This document shows positions 16,241 to 25,524 of a DNA stretch of 64,000 nt, piece after piece. A program made the position numbers and the translations under genes. The notes under the pieces were generated by a model. The model was given only the letters and a program-made list of their open reading frames with translations. It made no database searches and had not been told where the DNA came from. Within the stretch, counting starts at the first letter, position 1. Every line of letters begins with the position of its first letter. Source of the stretch: Frankia sp. QA3 (GTDB lineage: Bacteria > Actinomycetota > Actinomycetes > Frankiales > Frankiaceae). The stretch spans positions 3,345,873-3,409,872 of the forward strand of contig NZ_CM001489.1 of assembly GCF_000262465.1 (NCBI RefSeq). The letters are read 5' to 3'.

Positions 16241-17858
16241 GACGTCGACGGTTCCTGAACCAACACAGCAGGTCAGCGGGGGTGTAAGCGCAAAGGTGGA
16301 GGGAGAGCCCAGCACCAGCGCCCGCGAGCCCATCCCGCTGCTCGCTCCTGTGGACGGCGTCCCTCCCGTGATCGTCGACGCCGCAGAGCTCGCCGCTGCG
16401 GCCGAGCGGCTGGCGGCCGGGACGGGCCCGGTCGCCTTCGACGCCGAGCGGGCGTCCGGGTACCGGTACAGCCAACGCGCCTACCTGGTCCAGATCCGGC
16501 GCCGGGGGGCCGGTTCGCTGCTCGTCGACCCGATCCCGCTGGGTGACCTCAGCGTCATCCAGGAAGCGGTGGGTGACGCCGAATGGGTACTGCACGCCGC
16601 CAGCCAGGACCTGCCCTGCCTGGCCGAGCTCGGGCTGCGGCCGAGCCTGCTGTTCGACACCGAGCTCGCCGGCCGGCTGCTGGGCTACGAGCGGGTCGGC
16701 CTCGGCATGATGGTCGAGCGGGTGCTCGGTTACGGCCTGGAGAAGGGCCACTCGGCGGCGGACTGGTCGACCCGGCCGCTGCCCGAGCCCTGGCTGCGTT
16801 ACGCGGCGCTCGACGTCGAGTTGCTGGTGGAGCTGCGCGACGCGCTCGAGGCCGAACTGATCGAGCAGGACAAGATCGAGTTTGCCCGGCAGGAGTTCGC
16901 CGCGATCGCGGCGGCGCCGCCCCGGGAGCCCCGCGCCGAGCCGTGGCGGCGGACCAGCGGCATCCACCGGGCGCGCTCCCGCCGCCAGCTCGCGGCGGTG
17001 CGGGCCATGTGGACCGCCCGGGACCGGATGGCCCGAGCCCGGGACGTGGCCCCCGGCCGGGTCCTGCCGGACAGCGCCATCATGGACGCGGTCCTCAACG
17101 CCCCCGCCGACACCGCGGCGCTGATCCGCCTGCCCATCTTCTCGGGGCCGCGGATCCGCCGGACCGCGAGCACCTGGCTGGATGCGCTGCGCAGCGCCGC
17201 GGCGCTGCCCGACGACGAGCTGCCGGCGCCGGCCGGTCCCAGCGGCGACGGCCTGCCACCGCCGAACCGGTGGGCCGAGCGCGACCCGGTGGCCGCCGCC
17301 CGGCTGGCCCGGGTGCGGGCGGAGCTGTCCGCGCTCGCCGCCGCCCGCACCATGCCGGTGGAGAATTTGCTCGAACCCGCGCTGTCCCGGCGGATCGCCT
17401 GGTCCCCGCCCGATCCGCTGACCGAGTCGGCGGTGGAGGAGACGCTGCGCGCCGGCGGCGCCCGCGCCTGGCAGCGGGAGCTGACCCGCACGGCCCTGAA
17501 ATCCGCGCTCGTCGACCCGGAACCCGACCCGGCCGACGAGATCGCCCCGACCGCCGCCGAACGCGCCGGCGGGCGGCGCGGGGGCCGCGGCGGTGGGGCC
17601 GGCGGAGTGGATCGGCCGCGCTCCCGCGGTGGGCGCGCCGGCGCCGGCCGGTCGGCGCGCGGGGCGGCCGGGCGGGCCACCGCCGGCTCTCCGGTCGGCG
17701 CGGCGTCGGCGGACGGCGGCGGCGCTTCCTCGGTCGGCGCGGCCCCGGCGTGCGGCGGCCCCACCGACCCGGCCACCGCGGGCGGCAGCGTGACGAAGCC
17801 GTCCGCGTCGGGCCCGGGCCCGACGGGTTCCGCCCCAGCCGGCCCCGGCCCGGCCTGA
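16239..17858 (+). CDS. rnd: Ribonuclease D (DEDD exonuclease with HRDC domain)
   Basis: A 539-residue 3'-5' exoribonuclease for tRNA 3'-end processing. The exonuclease domain (about 45-215) has the first acidic motif in FDAERASGYRYSQRAYL, the second in LHAASQDLPCL, and the third as YAALDVELL (Tyr-x3-Asp). An HRDC domain follows from about 240 to 330 (RQLAAVRAMWTARDRMAR through LPIFSGPRIRR). The last 90 residues are a low-complexity Gly/Ala/Arg/Pro tail not seen in short homologues. The start GTG has no strong Shine-Dalgarno sequence and may be leaderless. It stands alone on plus, ahead of the fad genes. Confidence 0.93.
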   Translation: MTSTVPEPTQQVSGGVSAKVEGEPSTSAREPIPLLAPVDGVPPVIVDAAELAAAAERLAAGTGPVAFDAERASGYRYSQRAYLVQIRRRGAGSLLVDPIPLGDLSVIQEAVGDAEWVLHAASQDLPCLAELGLRPSLLFDTELAGRLLGYERVGLGMMVERVLGYGLEKGHSAADWSTRPLPEPWLRYAALDVELLVELRDALEAELIEQDKIEFARQEFAAIAAAPPREPRAEPWRRTSGIHRARSRRQLAAVRAMWTARDRMARARDVAPGRVLPDSAIMDAVLNAPADTAALIRLPIFSGPRIRRTASTWLDALRSAAALPDDELPAPAGPSGDGLPPPNRWAERDPVAAARLARVRAELSALAAARTMPVENLLEPALSRRIAWSPPDPLTESAVEETLRAGGARAWQRELTRTALKSALVDPEPDPADEIAPTAAERAGGRRGGRGGGAGGVDRPRSRGGRAGAGRSARGAAGRATAGSPVGAASADGGGASSVGAAPACGGPTDPATAGGSVTKPSASGPGPTGSAPAGPGPA

Positions 17859-18245
17859 TCCATCCGCCCGGGTGGAGGAGGCTCTCACCCGCTCGGAGCG
17901 AGGCGACGTCCGCTATCGATGCGTGCTGGACCGCTCCGACCTCGGCTAGCCCCGACCCCAGCGATCATGGTGTTCCACGAAACCGGGCCCGTTCTGAAGA
18001 TCGGTACTGGCCCCAGGCGGGCCCGGGGCGATCTGCTGGCGCGGGGCGCCATCGGCCGTACCGCGACACCGGGGACAGACGACGCGAGTGGTCTACCGGC
18101 CGGTAACCGCTGCCGTAGGCTAGCCGGTGCCGGCGGTGTCCGCGCCGGTGCTGACCGCCCGCGCGGTCCCGTCGGGCCGGCGCGAGCGGGTCGGCGTCCC
18201 ACGGCGAGGTGCCGGCGGCCGAGAGCCGCCGGTGGGGAGGCCACC
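17859..18245. other. 387-base gap before fadA
   Basis: No gene is evident. The last 20 bases hold the fadA ribosome-binding site GGGGAGG. The remainder presumably contains the fadA-fadB promoter and the end of the RNase D transcript; I see no hairpin or repeat of note. Confidence 0.5.
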
Positions 18246-19466
18246 GTGTTCGGTTCAGCCCGCGGTTCGGTCCGCGACGTGGTCTTCGTCGACGGCGTGC
18301 GCACGCCGTTCGGCAAGGCCAAGGGCGTGTACGCCGAGACCCGGGCCGACGACCTGATCGTCCGGGTGATCCGGGAGCTGCTGCGCCGCAACCCGTCGCT
18401 GCCGCCCGAGCGCATCGACGAGGTGGCGGTCGCGGCCACCACCCAGATCGGCGACCAGGGCCTGACGATCGGCCGGATCGCCGGCGTGCTGGCGGGGCTG
18501 CCCGAGTCGGTGCCCGGCTACGCCGTCGACCGGATGTGCGCCGGGGCCGTGACGGCGGTGACCACGACGGCCTCGTCGATCGCCGTGGGCGCCTACGACG
18601 TCGCCGTAGCCGGCGGGGTGGAGCACATGGGCCGCCATCCCATGGGCGAGGGCGCCGACCTCAACCCGCGGTTCGTCGCCGAGCGGCTGGTCGACCCGTC
18701 CGCGCTGGTCATGGGGTCGACGGCGGAGAACGTGCACGACCGCTTCCCAGCGATCACCCGGGAGCGGGCGGACGCCTACGCCCTGGCCTCCCAGGAGAAG
18801 GTTGCCAAGGCCTACGCGAACGGCCAGATCCAGCCCGACCTGGTCCCGATGGCCGCCCGCCACGCCGACAGCGGCTGGGAGCTGGTCACCGCCGACGAGC
18901 CGCCGCGCCCGACGACGACCCTCGACGGGCTGGCGGGGCTGCGTACCCCGTTCCGGCCGCACGGCCGGGTCACGGCGGGCAACTCCGCCGGGATCAACGA
19001 CGGCGCCACCGGGTGCCTGCTCGCGGCCGCGGAGGTGGCCGCGGAGCTGGGGCTGCCGGCGCGGATGACGCTGGTCGGCTACGGGTTCGCCGGGGTCGCG
19101 CCGGAGGTCATGGGCGTCGGCCCCATCCCGTCGACGGAGAAGGCGCTCGCCCGCACCGGCCTGACGATCGACGACATCGGGCTGTTCGAGCTGAACGAGG
19201 CGTTCGCCGTGCAGGTGCTGGCCTTCCTCGACCATTTCGGCATCGCCGACGACGACCCCCGGGTCAACCAGTACGGCGGAGCGATCGCGCTGGGCCATCC
19301 GCTGGCCTCCAGCGGCGTGCGGCTGATGACCCAGCTGGCCCGGCAGTTCGCCGAGCATCCCGAGGTGCGCTACGGCATGACGGCGATGTGCGTGGGCCTC
19401 GGCATGGGGGCCACCACGATCTGGGAGAACCCCCACCACGGCGCCGCGACCACGGCGACGAGCTGA
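18246..19466 (+). CDS. fadA: Thiolase, acetyl-CoA acyltransferase (FadA)
   Basis: A 406-residue thiolase that cleaves 3-ketoacyl-CoA in fatty-acid beta-oxidation. The acyl-accepting cysteine is in DRMCAGAVTAV near residue 98. The other catalytic blocks are present: NEAFAVQ, GGAIALGHPLASSG and MCVGLGMGA. The start is GTG, chosen for the strong GGGGAGG five bases upstream and because the first strand VRDVVFVDGVRTPFG follows directly. It precedes fadB by 40 bases, and the pair encodes the two subunits of a trifunctional-type beta-oxidation complex. Confidence 0.95.
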   Translation: MFGSARGSVRDVVFVDGVRTPFGKAKGVYAETRADDLIVRVIRELLRRNPSLPPERIDEVAVAATTQIGDQGLTIGRIAGVLAGLPESVPGYAVDRMCAGAVTAVTTTASSIAVGAYDVAVAGGVEHMGRHPMGEGADLNPRFVAERLVDPSALVMGSTAENVHDRFPAITRERADAYALASQEKVAKAYANGQIQPDLVPMAARHADSGWELVTADEPPRPTTTLDGLAGLRTPFRPHGRVTAGNSAGINDGATGCLLAAAEVAAELGLPARMTLVGYGFAGVAPEVMGVGPIPSTEKALARTGLTIDDIGLFELNEAFAVQVLAFLDHFGIADDDPRVNQYGGAIALGHPLASSGVRLMTQLARQFAEHPEVRYGMTAMCVGLGMGATTIWENPHHGAATTATS

Positions 19467-19506
19467 CCGGGCCCTACGCGAGAACCCAGTCCCAGGAGAG
19501 GGCGGC

Positions 19507-21654
19507 ATGACGATCGACGAGGTGACCCTGGACTACCCGGACGAGGTCGTCACGGCCGCGCACGTCCGGTACGTGACACTGCCCGGGGTGGCCGGTCCGG
19601 TCGCCCTCGTCACCCTCGACAACGGCCACGACCACACCCGGCCGAGCACCTTCGGCCCGGCCGGGCTGCGCCGGCTGCTCGCCGCCGTCGACGAGATCTC
19701 CGCGCACGACCCCCCGGTCGCCGCGATCGCCGTGACCGGCAAGCCGTTCATCTTCAGCGTCGGGGCGGACCTGGGCTTCCGGTCGTCGATCACCGAGGCG
19801 GACCGGCTGCGCCCGTCGCTGGACGCGCTCGGCCGCCTCGGCCACGACGCCTTCGCCCGGCTCGGTTCCGGCCGCCTCGACGGACGCAAGGTCCCCACCT
19901 TCGCGCTGGTCAACGGGGCGGCGCTGGGCGGCGGCCTGGAGCTGGCGCTGCACTGCGACTACCGGGCGCTGTCCGCCGGGATTCCCGCGCTCGCCTTCCC
20001 GGAGGTGTTCCTCGGCCTGGTGCCGGCCTGGGGCGGCACCCAGCTGCTGCCGAACCTGATCGGCGCCGACCGGGCGGTGTCCGTCATCATCGACAACGCG
20101 CTCAGCCAGAACCGCACCCTGCGCGGGTCCACGGCGTTCGAGCTGGGCATCGGGGACGTGCTGCTGGAGCCGGCCGACTTCCTGGAGGAGGCGCTGGCCT
20201 GGGTGGGCCGGGTGCTGCGCGGGGAGATCGACCCGGTGGCCGAGCGCCGCCCGGTGGAGCGGGGCGCCGTCTGGGCCGAGGCCGTCGCCCGCGGCCGGAC
20301 GCTGGCCGACGCCAAGCTGCACGGCGCCGCGCCGGCCGCCTACCGGGCCCTCGATCTGATCGCGCTCGCCGAGACCGCCGATCGCGACACCGGCTTCGCC
20401 GCCGAGACCCAGGCGCTGGCCGACCTGTCGGTCAGCGGCGAGCTCGCCGCCGGGCTGTATGCCTTCGACCTGGTCCAGAAGCGGGCGAAGCGGCCGGTCG
20501 GCGGCCCGGATCCGGCGCTGGCCCGCCCGGTCACCAAGGTCGGGGTCGTCGGCGCCGGGCTGATGGCCGCCCAGCTCGCGCTCGTGTTCGCGCACCGGCT
20601 GGAGGTGCCGGTCGTGCTCACCGACATCGACGCCGAGCGTCTCGACGCCGGCGTCGCGAACGTCCACCGGGAGATCGACAACCTGCTGCTGCGCCACCGG
20701 ATCTCCCCCGACCAGGCCAACCGGTACAAGGCCAACGTCACCGGCTCGTTGACCAAAGACGCCTTCGCCGACGCCGACCTGGTCATCGAGGCGGTCTTCG
20801 AGGACCTGGCGGTCAAGCAGGCCGTGTTCGCCGAGCTGGAGGCCGTGGTGGCGCCCACCGCGGTGCTGCTGACGAACACCTCCGCGCTGTCGGTCACCGA
20901 GATGGCCGCGCGGCTGGCCCACCCCGAGCGGGTCGCCGGCCTGCACTTCTTCAACCCGGTGTCCGTGCTGCCGCTCGTCGAGGTGGTCCGCGCGAACCGC
21001 ACCGACGACGCGACGGTCGCCACGACCCTGGCCGTCGCCAGGACGTTGAAGAAGGACGCCGTGCTCGTCGCGGACGCGCCGGCGTTCGTCGTGAACCGCC
21101 TGCTCACCCGCTTCCTCGGTGAGGTGCTGGGCGCCGCGGAGCAGGGCGCGCCGATCGAGCAGGTCGACCACGCCCTGGATCCCCTGGGGCTGCCGATGTC
21201 GCCGCTCGTCCTGCTGTCGCTGGTCGGCCCGGCGGTGGCGCTGCACGTCGCCGAGGCGCTGCACGCCACCTTCCCGGACCGCTTCCGGGCGCCCGCGAGC
21301 CTGGCTCGGCTGGTCGAGGCGGGCCGGGGCTCGGTCTACACCACCGGTCCGGACGGCGCCCAGATCGTCGACCCCGAGGCCGCCGCGGCGCTGCGGTCGG
21401 CTGCGCAACCGCAGCCGCCCACGGCCGCCGAGGTGCGCGAGGCCGCCCTGCGGGCGCTCGCCGAGGAGATCCACCTCATGCTCGCCGAGAAGGTCGTCGC
21501 CGAGGCCGCCGACATCGACCTGTGCATGATCCTCGGCGCCGGCTGGCCGTTCCACCTCGGCGGGATCACCCCCTACCTGGACCGCACCGGCATCAGCGAG
21601 ATCGTCACCGGCGAACGCTTCGCCCCGCCCGGCGTCGCCACCCCGCCCCGCTGA
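19507..21654 (+). CDS. fadB: FadB, enoyl-CoA hydratase/3-hydroxyacyl-CoA dehydrogenase
   Basis: A 715-residue bifunctional beta-oxidation enzyme. Residues about 20-330 form the crotonase domain, with the CoA/oxyanion segments GKPFIFSVGADL and NGAALGGGLELALHCD and the catalytic-glutamate region FPEVFLGLVPAWGGTQLLP. The NAD-binding domain starts at about 343 with KVGVVGAGLMAAQ, followed by HFFNPVSVLPLVEVV, which holds the dehydrogenase histidine, and the C-terminal helical domains. The ATG is preceded by GGAGAGG. It is co-transcribed with fadA. It converges with the HipA-like gene, only nine bases separating the stops. Confidence 0.95.
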   Translation: MTIDEVTLDYPDEVVTAAHVRYVTLPGVAGPVALVTLDNGHDHTRPSTFGPAGLRRLLAAVDEISAHDPPVAAIAVTGKPFIFSVGADLGFRSSITEADRLRPSLDALGRLGHDAFARLGSGRLDGRKVPTFALVNGAALGGGLELALHCDYRALSAGIPALAFPEVFLGLVPAWGGTQLLPNLIGADRAVSVIIDNALSQNRTLRGSTAFELGIGDVLLEPADFLEEALAWVGRVLRGEIDPVAERRPVERGAVWAEAVARGRTLADAKLHGAAPAAYRALDLIALAETADRDTGFAAETQALADLSVSGELAAGLYAFDLVQKRAKRPVGGPDPALARPVTKVGVVGAGLMAAQLALVFAHRLEVPVVLTDIDAERLDAGVANVHREIDNLLLRHRISPDQANRYKANVTGSLTKDAFADADLVIEAVFEDLAVKQAVFAELEAVVAPTAVLLTNTSALSVTEMAARLAHPERVAGLHFFNPVSVLPLVEVVRANRTDDATVATTLAVARTLKKDAVLVADAPAFVVNRLLTRFLGEVLGAAEQGAPIEQVDHALDPLGLPMSPLVLLSLVGPAVALHVAEALHATFPDRFRAPASLARLVEAGRGSVYTTGPDGAQIVDPEAAAALRSAAQPQPPTAAEVREAALRALAEEIHLMLAEKVVAEAADIDLCMILGAGWPFHLGGITPYLDRTGISEIVTGERFAPPGVATPPR

Positions 21655-21663
21655 CCCCAGCGG

Positions 21664-22926
21664 CTACCGGGCCGAGGTCAGCGCCGTTCGCATCCGATCG
21701 ATCCAGTTCCCGATGTCACCGCCGAGCGCGGAACTGCGGGCGAAGGCATCCCGGTGGCGCTCCCACGCCGCCGGGAGCCTCTCGCACACCGCGGACGCGA
21801 CTGCGTGCAGATCCGCCCCGGTCACCCCGAAACGGCGATCGAGCCGCGCTTCGAGCCGCGCGAACGAGGAGAGTCGGACCGAGTCGAACCGCTTGCTGCC
21901 CCCGAGTTTGAGCCCGAGATCGTCGAGGTGCCCGCCCTGTCTGCCGTACACGACGGTCGAAACCAGATCGTAGGCCGGTGAGAGAGTCGGCCGACGCTCG
22001 TCGAGGTAGATCAGCGACCAGTTCTTCAGGTGGGCGTCCCCGTTACCGATCAGCACGTTGAAGGCCAGCCGGCGAGCCATCTCCTGGAGTGCCCGCAGGT
22101 CACGGCCGCGATAGGCCAGCGCCGCCACCGTCTCGAACGTGCCCTCGTACTTCGAGTCCGGATACTTGTCTCGGACCTGGGCGAAGTCCTCAATGTGAAT
22201 CGCCGTCCGATCTCCTTCGCCGCGTCGGTCGAAACGGCGAACCGCATACGCCCATTCCTCGGAGTTCGGCCACATCCGGGACGGCAGGCCCTGAAGCTCG
22301 TCGCGGTGGACGAGCCGGACCTCGGGTACGTCGAGCCCCACCTCGGCGGCGAGCGACATCATCACGAACTCGTTCAGCGGGACCTCGCCGAACCGCTGAT
22401 CAGGAAACTTGACCAACCAGTCACCGTGCTCACCCAGGGCGGGAACGGTAAGACGATCACCAGCGGCCAGCATCGAGAACTTCAGCGCAACCCCAGCCAG
22501 CGAGAATCGCCACGGCGACGCTGTGGCCTCGGAAGAGGCTCCGATCGATCTGTTTAGGCGCTCAGCAGGCCACTCCAAGGCCTCCGCGGCGACCTCCATC
22601 GGGAGAACCTGGACGGCGCCGGGGAGATCATGCCCGACCTGGGCGAGCAGTTCCATCTCCCGGTCGAGCGCGACATCCCGGTCCGCCGCGATCCACTCGC
22701 GTAGCGGCCCCTCAGGCAGCAGGTTCGAGAACCAGCGCGGCAGGCGCAGTGCGGCCGAATACCGACCGCGAAGATCCTCCTCGAATCGCAGACCGAGGAC
22801 GGGACGAGACTCGTCGTTCAGATACTCCTCGGTGAAGGTGAACATCGTGTGGTCTCCGCGCTGCCGCAGAACCCCGACGTGCCGTCCGTGCAGCAGTACC
22901 GCATAGTGATGCTCAGTCGGAGTCAC
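21664..22926 (-). CDS. HipA-family serine/threonine kinase without a HipB partner
   Basis: A 420-residue HipA-type kinase. Residues 8-110 are the N-terminal subdomain (LLHGRHVGVL, FSNLLPEGPLREW). The catalytic core has a P-loop-like SLAGVALKFSM at 142-152, in which the usual Gln-Pro is Ala-Leu; LVKFPDQRFGEVPLNEF; the catalytic loop NVLIGNGDAHLKNW at 290-303 with Asp297; and the metal-binding LSPAYDLVS with Asp320. HipA kinases inhibit growth by phosphorylating translation factors and are normally held by a small DNA-binding HipB encoded just upstream. None exists here: the gene begins with GTG four bases after a DUF262 gene, which I infer to be its functional partner. GC content is lower than in neighbours. 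Confidence 0.9.
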   Translation of the reverse strand: MTPTEHHYAVLLHGRHVGVLRQRGDHTMFTFTEEYLNDESRPVLGLRFEEDLRGRYSAALRLPRWFSNLLPEGPLREWIAADRDVALDREMELLAQVGHDLPGAVQVLPMEVAAEALEWPAERLNRSIGASSEATASPWRFSLAGVALKFSMLAAGDRLTVPALGEHGDWLVKFPDQRFGEVPLNEFVMMSLAAEVGLDVPEVRLVHRDELQGLPSRMWPNSEEWAYAVRRFDRRGEGDRTAIHIEDFAQVRDKYPDSKYEGTFETVAALAYRGRDLRALQEMARRLAFNVLIGNGDAHLKNWSLIYLDERRPTLSPAYDLVSTVVYGRQGGHLDDLGLKLGGSKRFDSVRLSSFARLEARLDRRFGVTGADLHAVASAVCERLPAAWERHRDAFARSSALGGDIGNWIDRMRTALTSAR

Positions 22927-22930
22927 CGCA

Positions 22931-24628
22931 CTACTCGCCCGACTCGGTCAACTCGTCCATATCGAAAGAGTCAAGCGGCGCGGTGTCCTCAAACTTCCAC
23001 TCCGTCATTCGATTAAGAAATACATCAAGATTATTCTCTATGATTTCCTGCCGAGCGCGCAGAAAATCGTCGCGCTGGCCAAGGTCGAGAAGGGAGACGA
23101 CGTTTTCGTCAAGACAGTAGGAAGTGAGCACGTCAGCCCATTCCTGACCGTTCAGGTAAACGGATGGACGGGTCACCGCCTCCAGGAAGCTTTCGAGGGA
23201 CTCCGTCGGGCTCGGAATGAAGAGCCGGGCCGCAGCCCATAGCTGCTGGACGTCCCGGGCTCCGCGCGGGAAAAGACGGTGCACCGCGAGCGCCGCCGTC
23301 GACTGTTCGACGAGCAGCTCCGAAAGATCGTTTTGCCCGTACCGTTCACCAGTAAGCGGAGATCTGGGCTGTAGCCACCACCAGGAGCATAGAATGATCT
23401 TCCCGACCGCCTCGTTCGTGCGGAATCGCACGGCGCTCGGAATCTCCCTCACCGATCGATCCATCGACTTGACAAGTTCCTGCACCGACGTTTCTTCATG
23501 ACCCGGCCGGACCAGAGCACAGAGAATGCGGCTCATCTGGGTGAAGCTGCCCTTGAACACCGTTGGACCACCCACAGCCGCACGCCAGTAGAAACGGCGG
23601 AGCAGGATCCGATTCCGTTCGGTAGGTTCGGGAAAGTGCGCAAAGAATCGAACAAGTACGACGAGCAAGGCCTTGTATGTCAGCAGGGAGAGATGCGGCA
23701 CACCGGCGTCCCGCTGCAAAAATGCGACAGCTCGCACAAGCGCCGCCTCGCTCTCGGCATAAGCCGATTCCTGCGACTCGCCAGGGAAATCCGATGTAAC
23801 CCGCCGGTCACCATCAGCAAACTCGCCACGTATATCACGCATAGGATCAGGGCCACGCCTGGCGAGTATCGAGTGCAGTACCGTGTTTGCATCAATTAGG
23901 CCGAACCCGGTCTGCGCGTCAACGCGCTCAGCGATCCGCGACAGCGAGAGGCGTTGGGCCGAGCCCTCTTCTGGACCGGCAAACAGAGCGGAGAATATCT
24001 CGGCCCGACTCAACCTTTTGCCGAAGTTGTTCATTCGGTCAAAGATGTCGGTAAGGACTTCCTCGTCGTCCTGGCGGACCAGATAGGCTGGGATCTTGTA
24101 CTGGCGAAGCATCTTTGCAATACGTTGCGCCACAGGAAAATACTCTCGGGCACCCCGACCCGAATCAGAGAACCAGTCAATCAGCTCTACGAGATCAAAC
24201 AAAATCGGTAGGGGTATGTAATAATCGTCCATCACCCTGGGGCGATCAACAAATTTCTGAGCCTTGAGATCGTAGTGCACAGAGAACGGGCTGTGCCTGT
24301 TCCCCTCGGGATGCAGCGCGTTGGCAATACTCGTGATGCGCTGCTGACCATCGACGACCCAGAAGGTGTTTTCACCTTCTGGGGCTGCAATCCGCAACTC
24401 CCCCAGCGTGACAGACTCGGCGCCAGAATGCCGAACCCAAAGCAGCAAGCTGCCGATTGGATATCCCTTGATGATGCTGTCGAAAAGCCGGACGACATCC
24501 TGGCTTCCCCAGCGGAAGTCACGCTGGAAATGAGGGACCCGGACCCGACCCTGCCAGGCCTGGGCGACGAGATCCTCCAACTCGTACGTCGTAGCACTGG
24601 GTTGGGTGCCGAGTCCGTCGGTCGACAT
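22931..24628 (-). CDS. DUF262 (GmrS/ParB-like) protein in operon with HipA kinase
   Basis: A 565-residue protein. The N-terminal 250 residues are a DUF262 domain with VPHFQRDFRW at 31-40, KGYPIGSLLLW near 54-64, VVDGQQRITSI at 91-101 and IFDRMNNFGKRLSRAEIFSA. DUF262 domains occur in GmrSD-type modification-dependent restriction enzymes and SspE. I see no C-terminal DUF1524 HNH nuclease signature. The rest is helical and unrecognised. The ATG at 24628 has GAAGG nine bases upstream; an ATG three codons earlier is less well placed. Codon use and base composition are clearly more AT-rich than the surrounding genes, suggesting horizontal transfer. It is the first gene of a two-gene unit with the HipA kinase. 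Confidence 0.88.
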   Translation of the reverse strand: MSTDGLGTQPSATTYELEDLVAQAWQGRVRVPHFQRDFRWGSQDVVRLFDSIIKGYPIGSLLLWVRHSGAESVTLGELRIAAPEGENTFWVVDGQQRITSIANALHPEGNRHSPFSVHYDLKAQKFVDRPRVMDDYYIPLPILFDLVELIDWFSDSGRGAREYFPVAQRIAKMLRQYKIPAYLVRQDDEEVLTDIFDRMNNFGKRLSRAEIFSALFAGPEEGSAQRLSLSRIAERVDAQTGFGLIDANTVLHSILARRGPDPMRDIRGEFADGDRRVTSDFPGESQESAYAESEAALVRAVAFLQRDAGVPHLSLLTYKALLVVLVRFFAHFPEPTERNRILLRRFYWRAAVGGPTVFKGSFTQMSRILCALVRPGHEETSVQELVKSMDRSVREIPSAVRFRTNEAVGKIILCSWWWLQPRSPLTGERYGQNDLSELLVEQSTAALAVHRLFPRGARDVQQLWAAARLFIPSPTESLESFLEAVTRPSVYLNGQEWADVLTSYCLDENVVSLLDLGQRDDFLRARQEIIENNLDVFLNRMTEWKFEDTAPLDSFDMDELTESGE

Positions 24629-24801
24629 GGCAACCATCCTTCACGTTACGAGCGAACGGCCGCCCCGCGCCCGACACTGCCCTACGAGGACTCGTCTCGA
24701 CCCAACGACGCAGCGAGTGATGACCACCTTACTGGCCTGCCGAGACGCCGAGGCCCGGGCCGATGCTGTGGGCCAACGACGAGTGGCTCATGCTAGACAA
24801 A

Positions 24802-24820
24802 GTAGTGAGTGGCCACTACC
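24802..24820. promoter_or_regulatory. TetR operator before the tetR gene
   Basis: GTAGTGAGTGGCCACTACC contains the inverted half-sites GTAGTG and CACTAC. It ends eight bases before the chosen TetR start. A closely matching copy, 16 of 19 bases identical, lies before the exporter gene at 25525-25543. This strongly suggests autoregulation by the encoded TetR protein. Confidence 0.8.
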
Positions 24821-24828
24821 TTAGGGGC

Positions 24829-25464
24829 GTGGCTACACGGACAGGGGGCAGTGGGCGGATGAGCGCCGAGCAGCGGCGGGCGAGCGTGCTCGCCGCGGCC
24901 GTCGTGGAGTTCGCCCACGGCGGGTTGACCGGCACGTCGACGGAGTCGATCGCCGAGCGGGCCGGCATCTCCCAGCCGTACCTGTTCCGGCTGTACCCGA
25001 CGAAGAAGGCGCTGTTCCTCGCCGTCATCGAGGACACCTTCCGCCGGACCGCGACCCACTTCGAGCGGGCCGCCGGCGAGCTGACCGGCGAGGCCGCGCT
25101 GGACGCGATGAAGGAGTCCTACCAGGAGCTGCTGGCAGACCCGACGTATCTGCTGAACCAGCTGCAGGCCTACTCCGGCTGCTACGACCCGGACGTCCAG
25201 GTCACGACCCGTGCCGGATTCCACCGGCTGTGGGACACCGTGAGCCGCGTGACCGGCCTGCCGATCGACGAGATCCGGCTGTTCTTCGCCTACGGCATGC
25301 TTTTCAACATCATCGCGGCGATGGACCTCGCCGTCCTCGACGAACAGTGGGCGCAGCTGATCTGCCTTGCGGCACCGCCGGGCTCGGCCGCCAGCGTCCT
25401 GAGACCCGACGCGCCGAGCCCCGACCTTCCGGGGCCCGGCGCCCTGGAGCCCCACACCACCTGA
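24829..25464 (+). CDS. TetR-family transcriptional regulator
   Basis: A 211-residue repressor. The N-terminal helix-turn-helix is evident: VLAAAVVEFAHGGLTGTST, then SIAERAGISQPYLFRLYPTKKALF at about residues 39-62. The remaining helical domain is the ligand-binding part and does not reveal the ligand; the tail is Pro-rich. I chose GTG at 24829, so that the operator at 24802-24820 lies outside the gene; an ATG at 24763 would place the operator inside the coding region. It is followed on the same strand by a DHA2 exporter that carries the same operator, so it very probably represses both. Confidence 0.92.
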   Translation: MATRTGGSGRMSAEQRRASVLAAAVVEFAHGGLTGTSTESIAERAGISQPYLFRLYPTKKALFLAVIEDTFRRTATHFERAAGELTGEAALDAMKESYQELLADPTYLLNQLQAYSGCYDPDVQVTTRAGFHRLWDTVSRVTGLPIDEIRLFFAYGMLFNIIAAMDLAVLDEQWAQLICLAAPPGSAASVLRPDAPSPDLPGPGALEPHTT

Positions 25465-25524
25465 TCCGGGTCGACCGCGGCACGCCGGCTTCCGGCGGGC
25501 CGTAGCCCGTCACGCACGTCCAAG

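Noticed and set aside
21664-24637. GmrSD-type restriction system
   Set aside because: Only the DUF262 half is recognised; no DUF1524 HNH motif is seen in the DUF262 protein or its neighbour, and the neighbour is a kinase.
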